A stretch of DNA of 42,463 bases, from assembly GCA_031548435.1 (NCBI GenBank), contig JAVBRA010000021.1, positions 1 through 42,463 of the forward strand. The letters run 5' to 3'. The stretch's first letter is position 1. Each line of letters begins with the position of its first letter. This document shows, piece by piece, positions 17,886 through 26,199 of the stretch. This DNA comes from JAVBRA01 sp031548435 (lineage in GTDB: Bacteria; Bacteroidota; Bacteroidia; Bacteroidales; Rikenellaceae). The notes under the pieces are model-generated. The model was not told the origin of the DNA, did no database searches, and saw only the letters and a list, made by a program, of their open reading frames with translations. A program made the position numbers and the translations under genes.

Positions 17886-18482
17886 ATGGGATTCACCCGG
17901 CATACCAGAAGCAAGGTAGCACTCCTGTTGTTATGGAGTGCTATTTTGCTTGTTTCCTGCCGCGCGAGGGGCGTGGCGCCCGAAGGACAGAATTTCGAGA
18001 AGCAGATTACCAATATGGGCACCAATATTGTGGTCAACGTTTCCGAAAACGGGGTGTTGCAATATACCTTCACCACCCCCCTGATGGAAGAGTACGGCCT
18101 GGCCGCCGAACCTTATACCGAATTCCGCGAGGGGGTGCACATCATCTCCTACAAGGCGGGTTCGGACACCATCGAGGCCGAGTTGACGGCCAACTACGCC
18201 ATTCAATACAAACCGAGGGATTTGTGGGAAGCCCGCGGCAATGTGGTGGGCAAGAACATCAAAAACGAACTGTTCGAAACCGAGCAGCTGTTCTGGGATC
18301 ACAAAGAACACCGCATCTATTCGGACATCCTCACCACCTACACCCAGGTCGACTCCAAGAGCAACGTCCTGGGCTTCGAAGCCGACGAGAAGTTCGACAA
18401 CATCAAGTTCAAACAAATCGTCGGACGGATCTGGGTCGCACCCGACGAAGTACTTTCGAGCGACACCACCCGGACCCAATAG
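17886..18482 (+). CDS. lptC: LPS export ABC transporter periplasmic protein LptC
   Basis: LptC is the inner-membrane-anchored link in the lipopolysaccharide transport bridge. The 198-residue protein has an N-terminal hydrophobic segment with a lipobox-like VSC at Cys25. The LptC/OstA beta-jellyroll follows, with DLWEARGNVVGKN and a late GFEADEKFDNIKF typical of the Bacteroidota form. It starts 6 bases after the TPR gene. The following 363 bases hold a strong hairpin, so this is likely the last gene of the rnz operon. Confidence 0.85.
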   Translation: MGFTRHTRSKVALLLLWSAILLVSCRARGVAPEGQNFEKQITNMGTNIVVNVSENGVLQYTFTTPLMEEYGLAAEPYTEFREGVHIISYKAGSDTIEAELTANYAIQYKPRDLWEARGNVVGKNIKNELFETEQLFWDHKEHRIYSDILTTYTQVDSKSNVLGFEADEKFDNIKFKQIVGRIWVAPDEVLSSDTTRTQ

Positions 18483-18589
18483 GGTTTTTATTGTATCCGC
18501 TCCAGGCTTTTTGAAAAAAACTTGACCAAAAACTTTTCGGAGAACCTGCGTATCTCGTGATTTGGTTCTGTTTTATTTGGCTGACCTTA

Positions 18590-18660
18590 ATAAGCAGGAA
18601 ATCCCTTGAAGAAACCTCTAAGTTGGAGGGGCTTTCACAAAGGGGTTTCCTGCTTATTTT
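18590..18660 (+). terminator. Long hairpin terminator after lptC
   Basis: Arms TAAGCAGGAAATCCCTTG (18591-18608) and CAAAGGGGTTTCCTGCTTA (18638-18656) pair almost fully. A second CCTC/GAGG stem lies inside and TTTT follows. The outer stem is symmetrical enough to act on both strands. Confidence 0.65.
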
Positions 18661-18714
18661 GAACAGAATAAACTCAGTCACGGAAAACGAAGTTTTTCCC
18701 AAGAGTTTTTTGTT

Positions 18715-18735
18715 GAACTTTTTGAAAAAAAGTTC
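18715..18735. repeat. A/T-rich hairpin upstream of ppiD
   Basis: GAACTTTTT and AAAAAGTTC arms surround a short GA-centred loop. The sequence that follows (CAGATGGAGTCC) recurs with one change after a similar A-run at 25429-25450, upstream of the retroelement operon. Confidence 0.4.
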
Positions 18736-18786
18736 AGATGGAGTCCGGATAAAACCATATTCGGGAATATTTTAACGGGGGTGTGG

Positions 18787-18815
18787 TTGTATGACAAAGA
18801 TTTTTCGTATCTTCG
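18787..18815 (+). promoter_or_regulatory. Promoter of the ppiD-like gene
   Basis: TTG at 18787-18789 and TATCTTCG at 18808-18815 (one base from TAnnTTTG) are 18 bases apart, 31 bases before the ATG. Confidence 0.5.
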
Positions 18816-18845
18816 ACCCCGTAATAAAAATTTAATAGGACAGAA

Positions 18846-20909
18846 ATGGCAGGATTAAACACCTTGAGAACCCGCGGAGGGGTTATTATTTCGATAGTGA
18901 TCGGCGTGGCGCTGGTTTCGTTTTTGCTTACCGACTTTATTTTTCGGGGCAACATGGGCGGCGGCGGCAAGTTGGTTGTGGGCCAGTTGGGCCGCAACAA
19001 GATTTCGCTGGCCGATTTTGAGACCCGTTCGAACTACCTGACCGAGATCAACAAGATCGGGTCGAACAGCGAATCGCTCAACGAGACCCAGCAGCAGAAC
19101 GTTACCAACCAGACCTGGGAACAGCTGATCTCCGAGATCGCGATCAATCCCGATATCGAGAAGCTGGGTTTGTCCGTCGGTTCGGCCGAAACGGTTGACA
19201 TGGGCAACGGCGTTTATGTGTCTCCCGTCATCATGCAGATGTTCGCCGATCCGTCGACCGGGCTTCTGAGCCGCGAGGCATTGCAGGAGTTCATCGGGCG
19301 CGTCAACGGCGACCCGTCGGGCCGATTGAGGATGTTCTGGGCTTACCTTCAGGACGAGATGGTGCGTCAGCGCGAATTCGAAAAGTTGCAGACCCTGATC
19401 TCCAAAGGGGTGTTTGTGACCGACCTCGAAGTCGAACATGCCGTGGCGCACAACGCGTCGAACTATTCGGTGAGCTATGCGCAGCAACTCTACTCGTCGA
19501 TCGCCGACAGCACGGTGAACGTCTCCGAGGCCGCTATGAGGGAATTCTATAACAAGCACAGCCACAGCTATAAACAATATGCCTCGCACGATGTGGAGTA
19601 CGTGGCATTCGATATCATGCCTTCGGAAAGCGACTACGCAGATGCCAAAAACGAGGTGGACAAGATTGCGGCGGGTTTTGCTGCCGATCCCGAGCCGATG
19701 CAGTTCGCCCGGATGAACTCGCAGCAACCGGTGGATATGGGCTATTATAAAGACGGGCAGTTGGGCGCCGGGTTGAACCTGTTCGCTTTCACTGCCTCTA
19801 AGGATAGTGTTTACGGCCCTGTGCTTGAAGGGGATATGTACACCATGGCGCGCATCGCCGACAAAAAAATGCTGCCCGACACGGTGGGGTTGCGCCACAT
19901 CATGCTGCCGGTGGCCATGAAAGAGCAGGCAGACAGTATTCTCAAGGCGCTCAAGGGTGGTGCGGATTTCTCGGCTCTGGCGCAGACCTATTCTTACGAC
20001 AACAACACGAAACTGGTGGGAGGCGATCTGGGTAAGGTTACGTTCAACATGTTGCCTGACATTGCAGAACCGGTGTTCAATGCCAATAAGGGCGATATTT
20101 TCATCGCCTCGTCGAAATACGCTACCCACATCGTTGAGGTGACCTACCGCGGCCCCTTGTTCAACAAGGTGCAACTGGCGATGGTCAAGTACGAGGTGGT
20201 GCCCAGCGATAACACCCAGCAGGGGATTTACGCCCAGGCGAGCGCCATGGTTACGGCCAGCGGCAACTCGCTGGAGAAATTCTCGAAGTATGTTGAAGAG
20301 AACGGCCTGTCCAGGCGGGTGGCGCGCCTGAGTGCGAGCAATCCCGAGATTTCGGGGCTGAACGGCTCGAAATCGGTGGTGCGATGGGCGTATAACGCCA
20401 AAAAAGGCGAGGTTTCCACGGTGCTCGAAACGAGCGATTGCTATGTGGTTGCGGCTTTGGCCTCCGTGAAAGAGAATGGCACGTTGCCTTTCGAGGAGGT
20501 CAAAAACGGCATCTCGTCCCTGCTGATCCGGGAAGAGAAGGCCAAAACGATAGCGGCCCAGGTGAACGGAATGTCAGTGGAACAGGCAGCCGACCAGTTC
20601 GGGGTGGCTGTGAAAGAGGTTTCCGGGGTCAACGGTTCTACGGGGATGATTCCCGAAATCGGATACGACCTGGCCCTGGCGGGCGCCATCACTTCGACTG
20701 AAGAGGGGCCGGCGCTCAAGCCCGCCAAAGGAAATACCGGGGTGTATGTTTTCCGGATCGATACCAAAACGCCGGTCGAGCCTGCGGTCAACGCCGACGA
20801 GGAAAGGGTGCGCCTGCGTTCCTATATGCAGATGTACACGATGGAACGCGTGCTCGATGCTATCTACCAGCAAGGCAACCTGAAAGACAACCGCGCCCGG
20901 TTCTTCTGA
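18846..20909 (+). CDS. Membrane-anchored peptidyl-prolyl isomerase (PpiD/SurA type)
   Basis: This is a periplasmic folding factor tethered to the inner membrane. The 687-residue protein has one N-terminal membrane segment (about residues 12-35, IISIVIGVALVSFLLTDFIF) and a SurA/PpiD-like helical N-domain. A parvulin-type rotamase domain lies near residues 338-435 (GLRHIMLP ... VGGDLGKVTFNMLPDIAEPV), followed by a second, more degenerate rotamase-like region. The layout matches Bacteroidota PpiD homologues. It is a single gene with its own promoter and terminator. Confidence 0.88.
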   Translation: MAGLNTLRTRGGVIISIVIGVALVSFLLTDFIFRGNMGGGGKLVVGQLGRNKISLADFETRSNYLTEINKIGSNSESLNETQQQNVTNQTWEQLISEIAINPDIEKLGLSVGSAETVDMGNGVYVSPVIMQMFADPSTGLLSREALQEFIGRVNGDPSGRLRMFWAYLQDEMVRQREFEKLQTLISKGVFVTDLEVEHAVAHNASNYSVSYAQQLYSSIADSTVNVSEAAMREFYNKHSHSYKQYASHDVEYVAFDIMPSESDYADAKNEVDKIAAGFAADPEPMQFARMNSQQPVDMGYYKDGQLGAGLNLFAFTASKDSVYGPVLEGDMYTMARIADKKMLPDTVGLRHIMLPVAMKEQADSILKALKGGADFSALAQTYSYDNNTKLVGGDLGKVTFNMLPDIAEPVFNANKGDIFIASSKYATHIVEVTYRGPLFNKVQLAMVKYEVVPSDNTQQGIYAQASAMVTASGNSLEKFSKYVEENGLSRRVARLSASNPEISGLNGSKSVVRWAYNAKKGEVSTVLETSDCYVVAALASVKENGTLPFEEVKNGISSLLIREEKAKTIAAQVNGMSVEQAADQFGVAVKEVSGVNGSTGMIPEIGYDLALAGAITSTEEGPALKPAKGNTGVYVFRIDTKTPVEPAVNADEERVRLRSYMQMYTMERVLDAIYQQGNLKDNRARFF

Positions 20910-20929
20910 CCTTTGATGCAGATAACGGA

Positions 20930-20957
20930 AAGGGCTCCTGTGCAGGGGCCCTTTTTT
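20930..20957 (+). terminator. Intrinsic terminator of the ppiD-like gene
   Basis: AAGGGCTCCTG pairs with CAGGGGCCCTT (one mismatch) around TG, then T-run; 21 bases after the stop. Confidence 0.8.
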
Positions 20958-21122
20958 GTAATGGTTTGCGGCAAAAAGCGATCTTTGCCACTGTAATTTC
21001 TTTCGGGGAATCGTGCGCCTTTGTCTGGCCAAGATCAGTATTTACAAGTGCCAGGAGGTCTTTGGGCTATTTTTTTTCGAACATAAAATGAATATTCCCG
21101 TGTGCCGGTAGGTACTTTTTCC

Positions 21123-21130
21123 TATCTTTG
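21123..21130 (+). promoter_or_regulatory. -7 promoter element of fabG
   Basis: TATCTTTG, an exact TAnnTTTG match, 29 bases before the fabG ATG. Confidence 0.6.
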
Positions 21131-21159
21131 GGCATTGTTAAACCAATTTCGTCATCAAT

Positions 21160-21906
21160 ATGAAACTACTCGAAGGGAAAGTTGCCATCATCACCGGCGG
21201 CGCAAGGGGCATCGGGAAAGCCATCTCGGTATGCTTCGCCAAGGCGGGTGCTGCCGTGGCGTTCACCGACATCGTCGCTGACGACAACTTCAACGCCACC
21301 GAAAAAGAACTGCAATCGTACGGCGTAACGGCCAAAGGATACGTCTCGGACGCCAGCAAATACGACGATTCGATCAAACTGGTAGACCAGATTGTGGCCG
21401 ATTTCGGCAAAGTGGACGTGCTGGTGAACAACGCCGGCATCACCCGCGACGGCCTGCTGATGCGCATGAGCGAAGAACAGTGGGATATGGTGATCAACAT
21501 CAATCTCAAATCGGCGTTCAACCTCACCAAAGGGGTGATCAAATACATGATGAAGCAGCAGAGCGGCTCGATCGTCAACATGAGCTCGGTGGTGGGTGTG
21601 TCGGGCAATGCCGGCCAGGCCAACTACTCGGCTTCGAAAGCGGGCATGATCGGCCTGACCAAGTCGGTGGCGCAGGAGCTCGGGCCGCGCAATATCCGCT
21701 GCAATGCCATCGCTCCCGGGTTCATTATCACCGAAATGACAGCCAAGTTGTCGGACGAAATCAAGGAGGGGTGGGCGGCCAAAATCCCCCTGCGCCGCGG
21801 CGGTACGCCCGAGGATGTGGCCAACACCGCGCTGTTCCTGGCCAGCGACCTGTCGTCGTATGTCAGCGGACAGGTGATCAACGTCTGCGGGGCGATGAAC
21901 ACCTAA
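21160..21906 (+). CDS. fabG: 3-oxoacyl-[acyl-carrier-protein] reductase FabG
   Basis: FabG carries out the NADPH-dependent first reduction of each fatty-acid elongation cycle. The 248-residue short-chain dehydrogenase has the cofactor motif TGGARGIGKA at residues 12-21 and NNAG near residue 90. The catalytic Ser-Tyr-Lys set is visible as MSSVVG ... YSASKAG, and it ends with the family's SGQVINVCGAM. Length is typical. Other SDR enzymes share these motifs, but the NNAGITRDGLLMRM stretch is the FabG-specific pattern. It is monocistronic with a terminator. Confidence 0.92.
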   Translation: MKLLEGKVAIITGGARGIGKAISVCFAKAGAAVAFTDIVADDNFNATEKELQSYGVTAKGYVSDASKYDDSIKLVDQIVADFGKVDVLVNNAGITRDGLLMRMSEEQWDMVININLKSAFNLTKGVIKYMMKQQSGSIVNMSSVVGVSGNAGQANYSASKAGMIGLTKSVAQELGPRNIRCNAIAPGFIITEMTAKLSDEIKEGWAAKIPLRRGGTPEDVANTALFLASDLSSYVSGQVINVCGAMNT

Positions 21907-21925
21907 ACGGTCTGGATCTTAATCG

Positions 21926-21953
21926 AAAAGGAGGCTCGGAAGCCTCCTTTTTC
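21926..21953 (+). terminator. Intrinsic terminator of fabG
   Basis: AAAAGGAGGCT pairs with AGCCTCCTTTTT around CGGA, 20 bases after the stop. Confidence 0.85.
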
Positions 21954-22635
21954 GCGTTTATGGAGAATTTGTTGTGGATTGATTTTGCCTGCCGGGGGGG
22001 GCTGACTTTCTGGCATTGCCCAAAAAGGGTGCAAAAAGGCTGCGATCCCAATGAAATTTCCGCTGAAGGTTTCCGGGCAGTTGCTAAAACGGAGCCACAG
22101 TCTCACTTGTTATCGGGAACCACCACACCACACTCAGGAATGTTTGAGAGCGAGAAAAGGTTGTTGCTCAAAAACACCCGATGGGTGCGCAACTGACCGG
22201 CAACCTTCCCCTGCGGGCCGCGGAATTTCATATGGCCCGGAACCTGAGCGCTCGGCGCGCTCATCGGGCACACGCTCTTCAACATGATTAGTTAAACGAT
22301 GGATTTTCTGACCGCGATCGGTAGCATGCGGCACCTCTGTTTTCGACCGGGCCCTGCTTGGGTTTTGCCGCCGCGGTCAAACAAAACCGGCAGGAACAGT
22401 GGAGCGCAACGCAGTGAAGCGGAATCGGGAGCGGCGTTTTGTTCAGCAAGAGCAAAATCCTTAGCGGGTGGACGAAAGCAGCAAGCGGCTTGATTCTTTG
22501 TCCACTTTTTCCTTGATGAAAAAGTGAAATGAAAATTCTTTCGATAATAAAGAATACGATTGTCATCCTGGCATCACGAAAGATGACAGGTCAATCCATG
22601 GATTATTTGTTCGTTGCAGGAGGCCTAACTGTCTG
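21954..22635. other. 682-base gene-free region between fabG and the DUF4130-type gene
   Basis: No convincing gene is present; frames here are short and lack family similarity. Two short stretches recall the leader repeat found beside the retroelement cassettes: CTTGTTATCGGGA at about 22108 and CTGCGGGCCGCGG at about 22211. A decayed cassette is therefore possible. The 17-base cassette core is not present here on either strand as far as I can see. Confidence 0.45.
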
Positions 22636-23397
22636 CTATTGCTTTTCGGTCAGGTATTTCCAAAATCGGTGGGGCAGGTGCTGGCGGTGGAGTTTGGGGT
22701 TGATGCGCTCTTTGATGGTCATCGAATTGAAGTAGCCGCGCCACAGTTCCTGGAACATTTTTTCGTCTTCGGATAAGATTTTGTCATCGAGTTTGCCGGC
22801 GATCAGGTGGGCGTCGTCATCGAGGGTCACCTCGGTTGCTTTTTCGAGGTCGTAATAGTAGCCGTAGTGGCGGCGGGTGTCGTAAATCAGCCACGGTTGG
22901 TCTGCGAAGCGGTCTGTAAAGTGGCTGATCGTCAGAGGTAAGGCGTTGTGTTGCGGGGCTACGGGCGCGAAGTAGCTGCCGTCGGCTGCTTTCTGGAACC
23001 GCACGAACTGGATCAGCCGCAGCCGTTCCATGGCTACCTTGTGGGCGATTTTCTTGGCGACAAGGATGTCGCTGTCGGCAAAGTTGCTTTCCACCGGGCC
23101 GGGGGAGTCGAATACCTTGCGGATGTAGCGCATCAGCAGTTCGTCGCTTTGCGGCTCTTCCGACAGCCACACGTGCACCAGCATGCCGCACACTTGGGAG
23201 GCGAGTTTCTTTTGCAGCCCCGTCCATACGCGCCCCGACTTCGCACGGTCGGTGATCACGGTGTGAATCTCTCCGGCGAACAGGGGCTCGGGTTCGCCCG
23301 GGCCGATGAGTTGCTCGGGGAACGTACGGCGGCTGTAGGCGTCGAACACGGCTGTCAACAGCCCTTCGAATGTGCGGTCGTAACGGAATACCTGCAT
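22636..23397 (-). CDS. DUF4130 / TIGR03915-family putative DNA metabolism protein
   Basis: The 253-residue product starts MQVFRYDRTFEGLLTAVFDAY, the characteristic start of this family, and later has IAHKVAMERLRLIQFVRFQK and the DTRRHYGYYYDL segment. Homologues are almost always encoded next to the radical-SAM/HhH protein seen at 24092-25351 and are thought to act with it on DNA; the reaction is not known to me. The ATG at 23397 is supported by a promoter element 44 bases upstream and by family similarity starting there; the longer frame runs through the VR-like cassette antisense frame and is not coding. Its usual partner lies 694 bases away, separated by cassette C1. Confidence 0.85.
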   Translation of the reverse strand: MQVFRYDRTFEGLLTAVFDAYSRRTFPEQLIGPGEPEPLFAGEIHTVITDRAKSGRVWTGLQKKLASQVCGMLVHVWLSEEPQSDELLMRYIRKVFDSPGPVESNFADSDILVAKKIAHKVAMERLRLIQFVRFQKAADGSYFAPVAPQHNALPLTISHFTDRFADQPWLIYDTRRHYGYYYDLEKATEVTLDDDAHLIAGKLDDKILSEDEKMFQELWRGYFNSMTIKERINPKLHRQHLPHRFWKYLTEKQ

Positions 23398-23440
23398 GGG
23401 TGCGCCTCCCGGTATCCGGGAAATAGTTGTTTTCTGTTCG

Positions 23441-23448
23441 CAAAGGTA
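23441..23448 (-). promoter_or_regulatory. -7 promoter element of the DUF4130-type gene
   Basis: The minus strand reads TACCTTTG (TAnnTTTG). Its presence between cassette C1 and the gene suggests the gene no longer relies on read-through from its usual partner. Confidence 0.55.
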
Positions 23449-23511
23449 TAAAAAACCGAATGGGCGCTCCCGGCAGAAGATATCTTCATGCAAAGATGAA
23501 GTAAATATCTC

Positions 23512-23533
23512 CCGGGTGCCGAGAGGCACCGGC
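23512..23533 (-). repeat. Hairpin just downstream of cassette C1
   Basis: On the plus strand GGTGCC, GAGA, GGCACC form a 6-base stem with a 4-base loop, extended by CCGG/CCGG with a bulge. It lies about 12 bases past the 17-base core of C1, read on the minus strand, the place where many DGR variable repeats carry a hairpin. Confidence 0.5.
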
Positions 23534-23536
23534 AGC

Positions 23537-23741
23537 CGTAAATGCTTGGAGACAACGCACCGGCAAGCCGGCAGCGCGATTGGCTGTGTAGGCCGGGTGG
23601 ACTTCCGTGCTGAGGAAGAGCAGGTAGAGCCCGTGCTGCGTGCTGTTGGGCGACGCAGACCAATTGTATCCGTTGCTGGAAGCGTTGCCTGTGCTCCCGG
23701 AGGTGCTGGAGCGTACGCCCGAAGCCGGGAAGAAAAAACAC
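23537..23741 (-). repeat. DGR cassette C1 (VR-like, no full gene)
   Basis: On the minus strand this encodes a lectin-like end: FFFPASGVR, then NGYNWSASPNST and GLPVRCLQAF. It ends with the 17-base core at 23545-23561. At positions where cassettes C3 and C4 have AAC codons, C1 has TAC, CTC, CTC, CAC, TAC and GCC. Over 84 bases, 15 of 24 C3 adenines and 12 of 60 other bases differ (hand count), the pattern of a mutagenised repeat with later drift. The surrounding frame (23486-23806) is only 106 residues and lacks the upstream body of a target protein, so this is either an orphan VR or a decayed template. Confidence 0.65.
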
Positions 23742-23950
23742 CCGCTCGTTGAACGCGGAAGAGATCTATGAAACTCTTCCACGAACGTTTTTGATAGCAG
23801 GGACACACAGTGTTATTTGCTGACCAGAGCCGCTTCTCACTCACCGATGCCGCTGCGGAACGAACGTCCCTGGCGGCAAAAGCGTCTGATGGTAAACGTG
23901 CCTGTGAGAATCAAATGCCCGTGTCGATCAGAGGGCATCGTCTCATCCGC

Positions 23951-24070
23951 AATTGCTGCAAAGCGGAACAAACGCTCCCGGTAACAAAAGTGACTGCGGC
24001 TCCCTGCGGGGTGCTGAATTTACGGGGCGCTCTCTTGCAAGCCGTGGCCCGCAAGACTCCGGCCCATGCC
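23951..24070 (-). repeat. Leader repeat R4 preceding cassette C1
   Basis: On the minus strand it begins 22 bases after the radical-SAM gene's stop with GGCATGGGCCGGAGTCTTGC. It contains CCCCGTAAATTCAGCA, then CTTTTGTTACCGGGAGCGTT and TTCCGCTTTGCAGCAA. The same blocks recur before C2, C3 and (in part) C4. GCGGG and CCCGC within it can pair. Confidence 0.65.
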
Positions 24071-24091
24071 GTGCCATTCGGTTATATTATT

Positions 24092-25351
24092 TTATTCGGT
24101 GAAAAGCAGCGCGAGCTGACCCTCGTCCGACGCTTTCCTGGCCTTGCGGGTGAGCAGCCTGCGCACGTGGTCGGGGTGTGTTTCGTTGATGGTGAAGGCG
24201 GGTAATTCATTGCAGGTAATGAAATACTGCGCCTTTTTCATCACCACGCCCATTTTTTTCAGCGTTGAGGCCGTGATGCGGGCTTGGCGGCGCGAAACGA
24301 CGATCATCTTGGCCGACTTGACGCCGATGCCCGGCACACGCAGAATGGTTTCGTAGTCGGCGCGGTTGACGTCGACCGGAAACGCCTCGGGATGCCGCAA
24401 TGCCCACGCCAGCTTGGGGTCGATCTCCAGATCGAGGTCGGGGTGGGCGTCGTCTGCGATCTCCGAGGCGTTGAACCCATAAAAACGCATCAGCCAGTCG
24501 GCCTGGTAGAGCCGGTTCTCGCGCACCAGCGGCGCCTGTTTGAGCGCCGGAAGCCTCGAATCGTATGAATTGACGGGGATGTAACCCGAATAGTAGACGC
24601 GTTTCATGCTCGGGCGGGCGTACATGGCCGTCGACATCTGCAATATTTCGCGGTCGCTCTCGCCCGTGGCGCCCACGATCACCTGGGTGCTCTGTCCGGC
24701 GGGGGCGAAACGCGGGGCATGGCGGAATTTCCTCCGCTCCTCGGCGCTTTCGAGCACCCCCTGCTGGATGTAGCTCATGGGCCGCAGTACGCTGGTGTGG
24801 TCTTTCTCGGGGGCCAGCAGCCGCAGGTTGGGCTCGGTGGCGATCTCCAGGTTGACGCTCAGGCGGTCGGCGTATAATCCGGCCTCGCTCACCAGCTCGC
24901 GGCTCGCCCCAGGGATGCTTTTCATGTGGATGTAGCCGTTGTAACGATGCTCGGTGCGCAGCTTCTTCACCACACGGATCATGCGCTCCATCGTGTAGTA
25001 GGGCGTGTTGACGACCCCCGAACTGAGGAACAGCCCCTCGATATAATTGCGGCGGTAGAACTCGATGGTCAGCTCCGTCAGCTCGTCGACGGTGAACGTG
25101 GTGCGACGAATGTCGTTGCTGCGCCGATTGATGCAATACGCGCAATCGTAAATGCAGAAGTTGGTCAGCATGATCTTCAGCAGCGACACGCACCGCCCGT
25201 CCTCGGTGAAACTATGGCAAATACCCCACCCGTTGGCGCTGCCGATGCCTCCCGGCACGCTCTTGCGCGTGGTTCCGCTCGAAGCGCACGAAACATCGTA
25301 TTTCGCTGACTCGGCGAGAATTGTCAACTTTTCCAAAACCTCTTCCCTCAT
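24092..25351 (-). CDS. TIGR03916-family putative DNA modification/repair radical SAM protein
   Basis: The 419-residue protein has the radical SAM cluster motif CIYDCAYC (cysteines at about 66, 70 and 73). The strongly conserved GWGICHSFTEDGRCVSLLK lies just before it. A C-terminal helix-hairpin-helix (ETILRVPGIGVKSAKMIV) would bind DNA. Family members pair with the DUF4130 protein and are annotated as putative DNA modification or repair enzymes; substrate is unknown. The ATG at 25351 (MREEVLEKL) matches the family start better than the 11-residue longer option at 25384. Leader repeat R4 and cassette C1 follow directly downstream and separate it from its partner. Confidence 0.88.
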   Translation of the reverse strand: MREEVLEKLTILAESAKYDVSCASSGTTRKSVPGGIGSANGWGICHSFTEDGRCVSLLKIMLTNFCIYDCAYCINRRSNDIRRTTFTVDELTELTIEFYRRNYIEGLFLSSGVVNTPYYTMERMIRVVKKLRTEHRYNGYIHMKSIPGASRELVSEAGLYADRLSVNLEIATEPNLRLLAPEKDHTSVLRPMSYIQQGVLESAEERRKFRHAPRFAPAGQSTQVIVGATGESDREILQMSTAMYARPSMKRVYYSGYIPVNSYDSRLPALKQAPLVRENRLYQADWLMRFYGFNASEIADDAHPDLDLEIDPKLAWALRHPEAFPVDVNRADYETILRVPGIGVKSAKMIVVSRRQARITASTLKKMGVVMKKAQYFITCNELPAFTINETHPDHVRRLLTRKARKASDEGQLALLFTE

Positions 25352-25593
25352 ACCACAAAGAACGTGAAAATTTACGAGCGGCATACATGTTATGAAGGAT
25401 TTTTCCAGTTCCCTATCGAAGCTTTCTGAAAAAAAATCAGATAGAGTCCCGGAGCGGAATCCATTGTAATATGTATATTATTCGTAATTATTTCCTTTTT
25501 ATTTGGCTGTTAAGTTGTTGTGTATTAGATGATTTTAATATGATATTTAGTTTGGGGCGGTGTTTTTTGTATGAAATCCGGTGATATCCGGGG

Positions 25594-25621
25594 TTGACTG
25601 TCTTCTTTTTTATTATCTTTG
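25594..25621 (+). promoter_or_regulatory. Promoter of the retroelement accessory operon
   Basis: TTG at 25594-25596 and TATCTTTG at 25614-25621 are 17 bases apart, a little short of the ideal. The start would fall near 25628, excluding the ATG at 25594 and favouring the ATG at 25666 for the first gene. Confidence 0.55.
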
Positions 25622-25665
25622 AAATGAATTTTTACCGGACGGGAGTTCCGGGCAGTTGTACGGGT

Positions 25666-26190
25666 ATGACATTCAGGGAAGTTTTCGACTCCGAAAAGGA
25701 GAATATCGGCAAAATCATTCTTTACCGCGAGGGGTTGTTCTGGAAGGCTTACGAGCGGTCGGCCTACCATTTCGTTTCGTATGTCAATTCTTATAAGGTG
25801 AGCCGCAAGCATGTCAAATCGCTGGCGGACGATGTGGTGTCGGTCGGGTTTCCGACTTCCGTGCTCGAAGCCCACAAGGGGAAGTTCGAGATCGAAAGCG
25901 AAGAATACGGCCGGGTGATTATCATCACCGGCAAGCAGATTGACGACGCCGCATTCACTGCATGGAAAGCGGCCGTCCCGATGGCTGTCGGCACGCCGGT
26001 TGCGGCAGCGCCTGTGGTGCAGAACGGTTCGGCAGGTGTTGCCGCGTCGCCGTTCATTCCCTCCAACGGGTTGTTGAAAGGCGCATTGGACATCATCGAG
26101 GAGATCAGGCAGTTTCAGATCGAGAATAAAACCCCGATGGAGTGCATGATGTGGGCGGCCGACCTGAAAAAAGCCGTGCGTAACATTTAG
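25666..26190 (+). CDS. MutS N-terminal-domain-like DGR accessory protein
   Basis: The 174-residue protein has an N-terminal domain of about 90 residues. IILYREGLFWKAYERSA and ADDVVSVGFPTSVL in it resemble domain I of MutS, the DNA-mismatch-reading lobe, without the ATPase. An Ala/Pro/Val-rich linker (about 100-130) and an amphipathic C-terminal helix (LKGALDIIEEIRQFQ onward) follow. MutS-like genes have been reported beside some DGR reverse transcriptases; whether this one guides cDNA pairing or mismatch tolerance is inference. Start chosen from the promoter; ATG at 25624 is possible. It ends 9 bases before avd. Confidence 0.7.
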   Translation: MTFREVFDSEKENIGKIILYREGLFWKAYERSAYHFVSYVNSYKVSRKHVKSLADDVVSVGFPTSVLEAHKGKFEIESEEYGRVIIITGKQIDDAAFTAWKAAVPMAVGTPVAAAPVVQNGSAGVAASPFIPSNGLLKGALDIIEEIRQFQIENKTPMECMMWAADLKKAVRNI

Positions 26191-26199
26191 TCGGGATAT

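Larger units (their letters stand above)
18483..18845. other. lptC-ppiD spacer with hairpins and promoter
   Basis: A 363-base AT-rich gene-free region. It contains a long inverted repeat (18590-18660), an A/T-rich hairpin (18715-18735) and a promoter for the next gene (TTG 18787, TATCTTCG 18808-18815). I see no small gene. Confidence 0.6.

Noticed and set aside
23398..23844. Longer DUF4130-type protein starting at 23844
   Set aside because: The extra 149 residues cross cassette C1 in a non-lectin frame, and a promoter element lies between C1 and the ATG at 23397, where family similarity begins.
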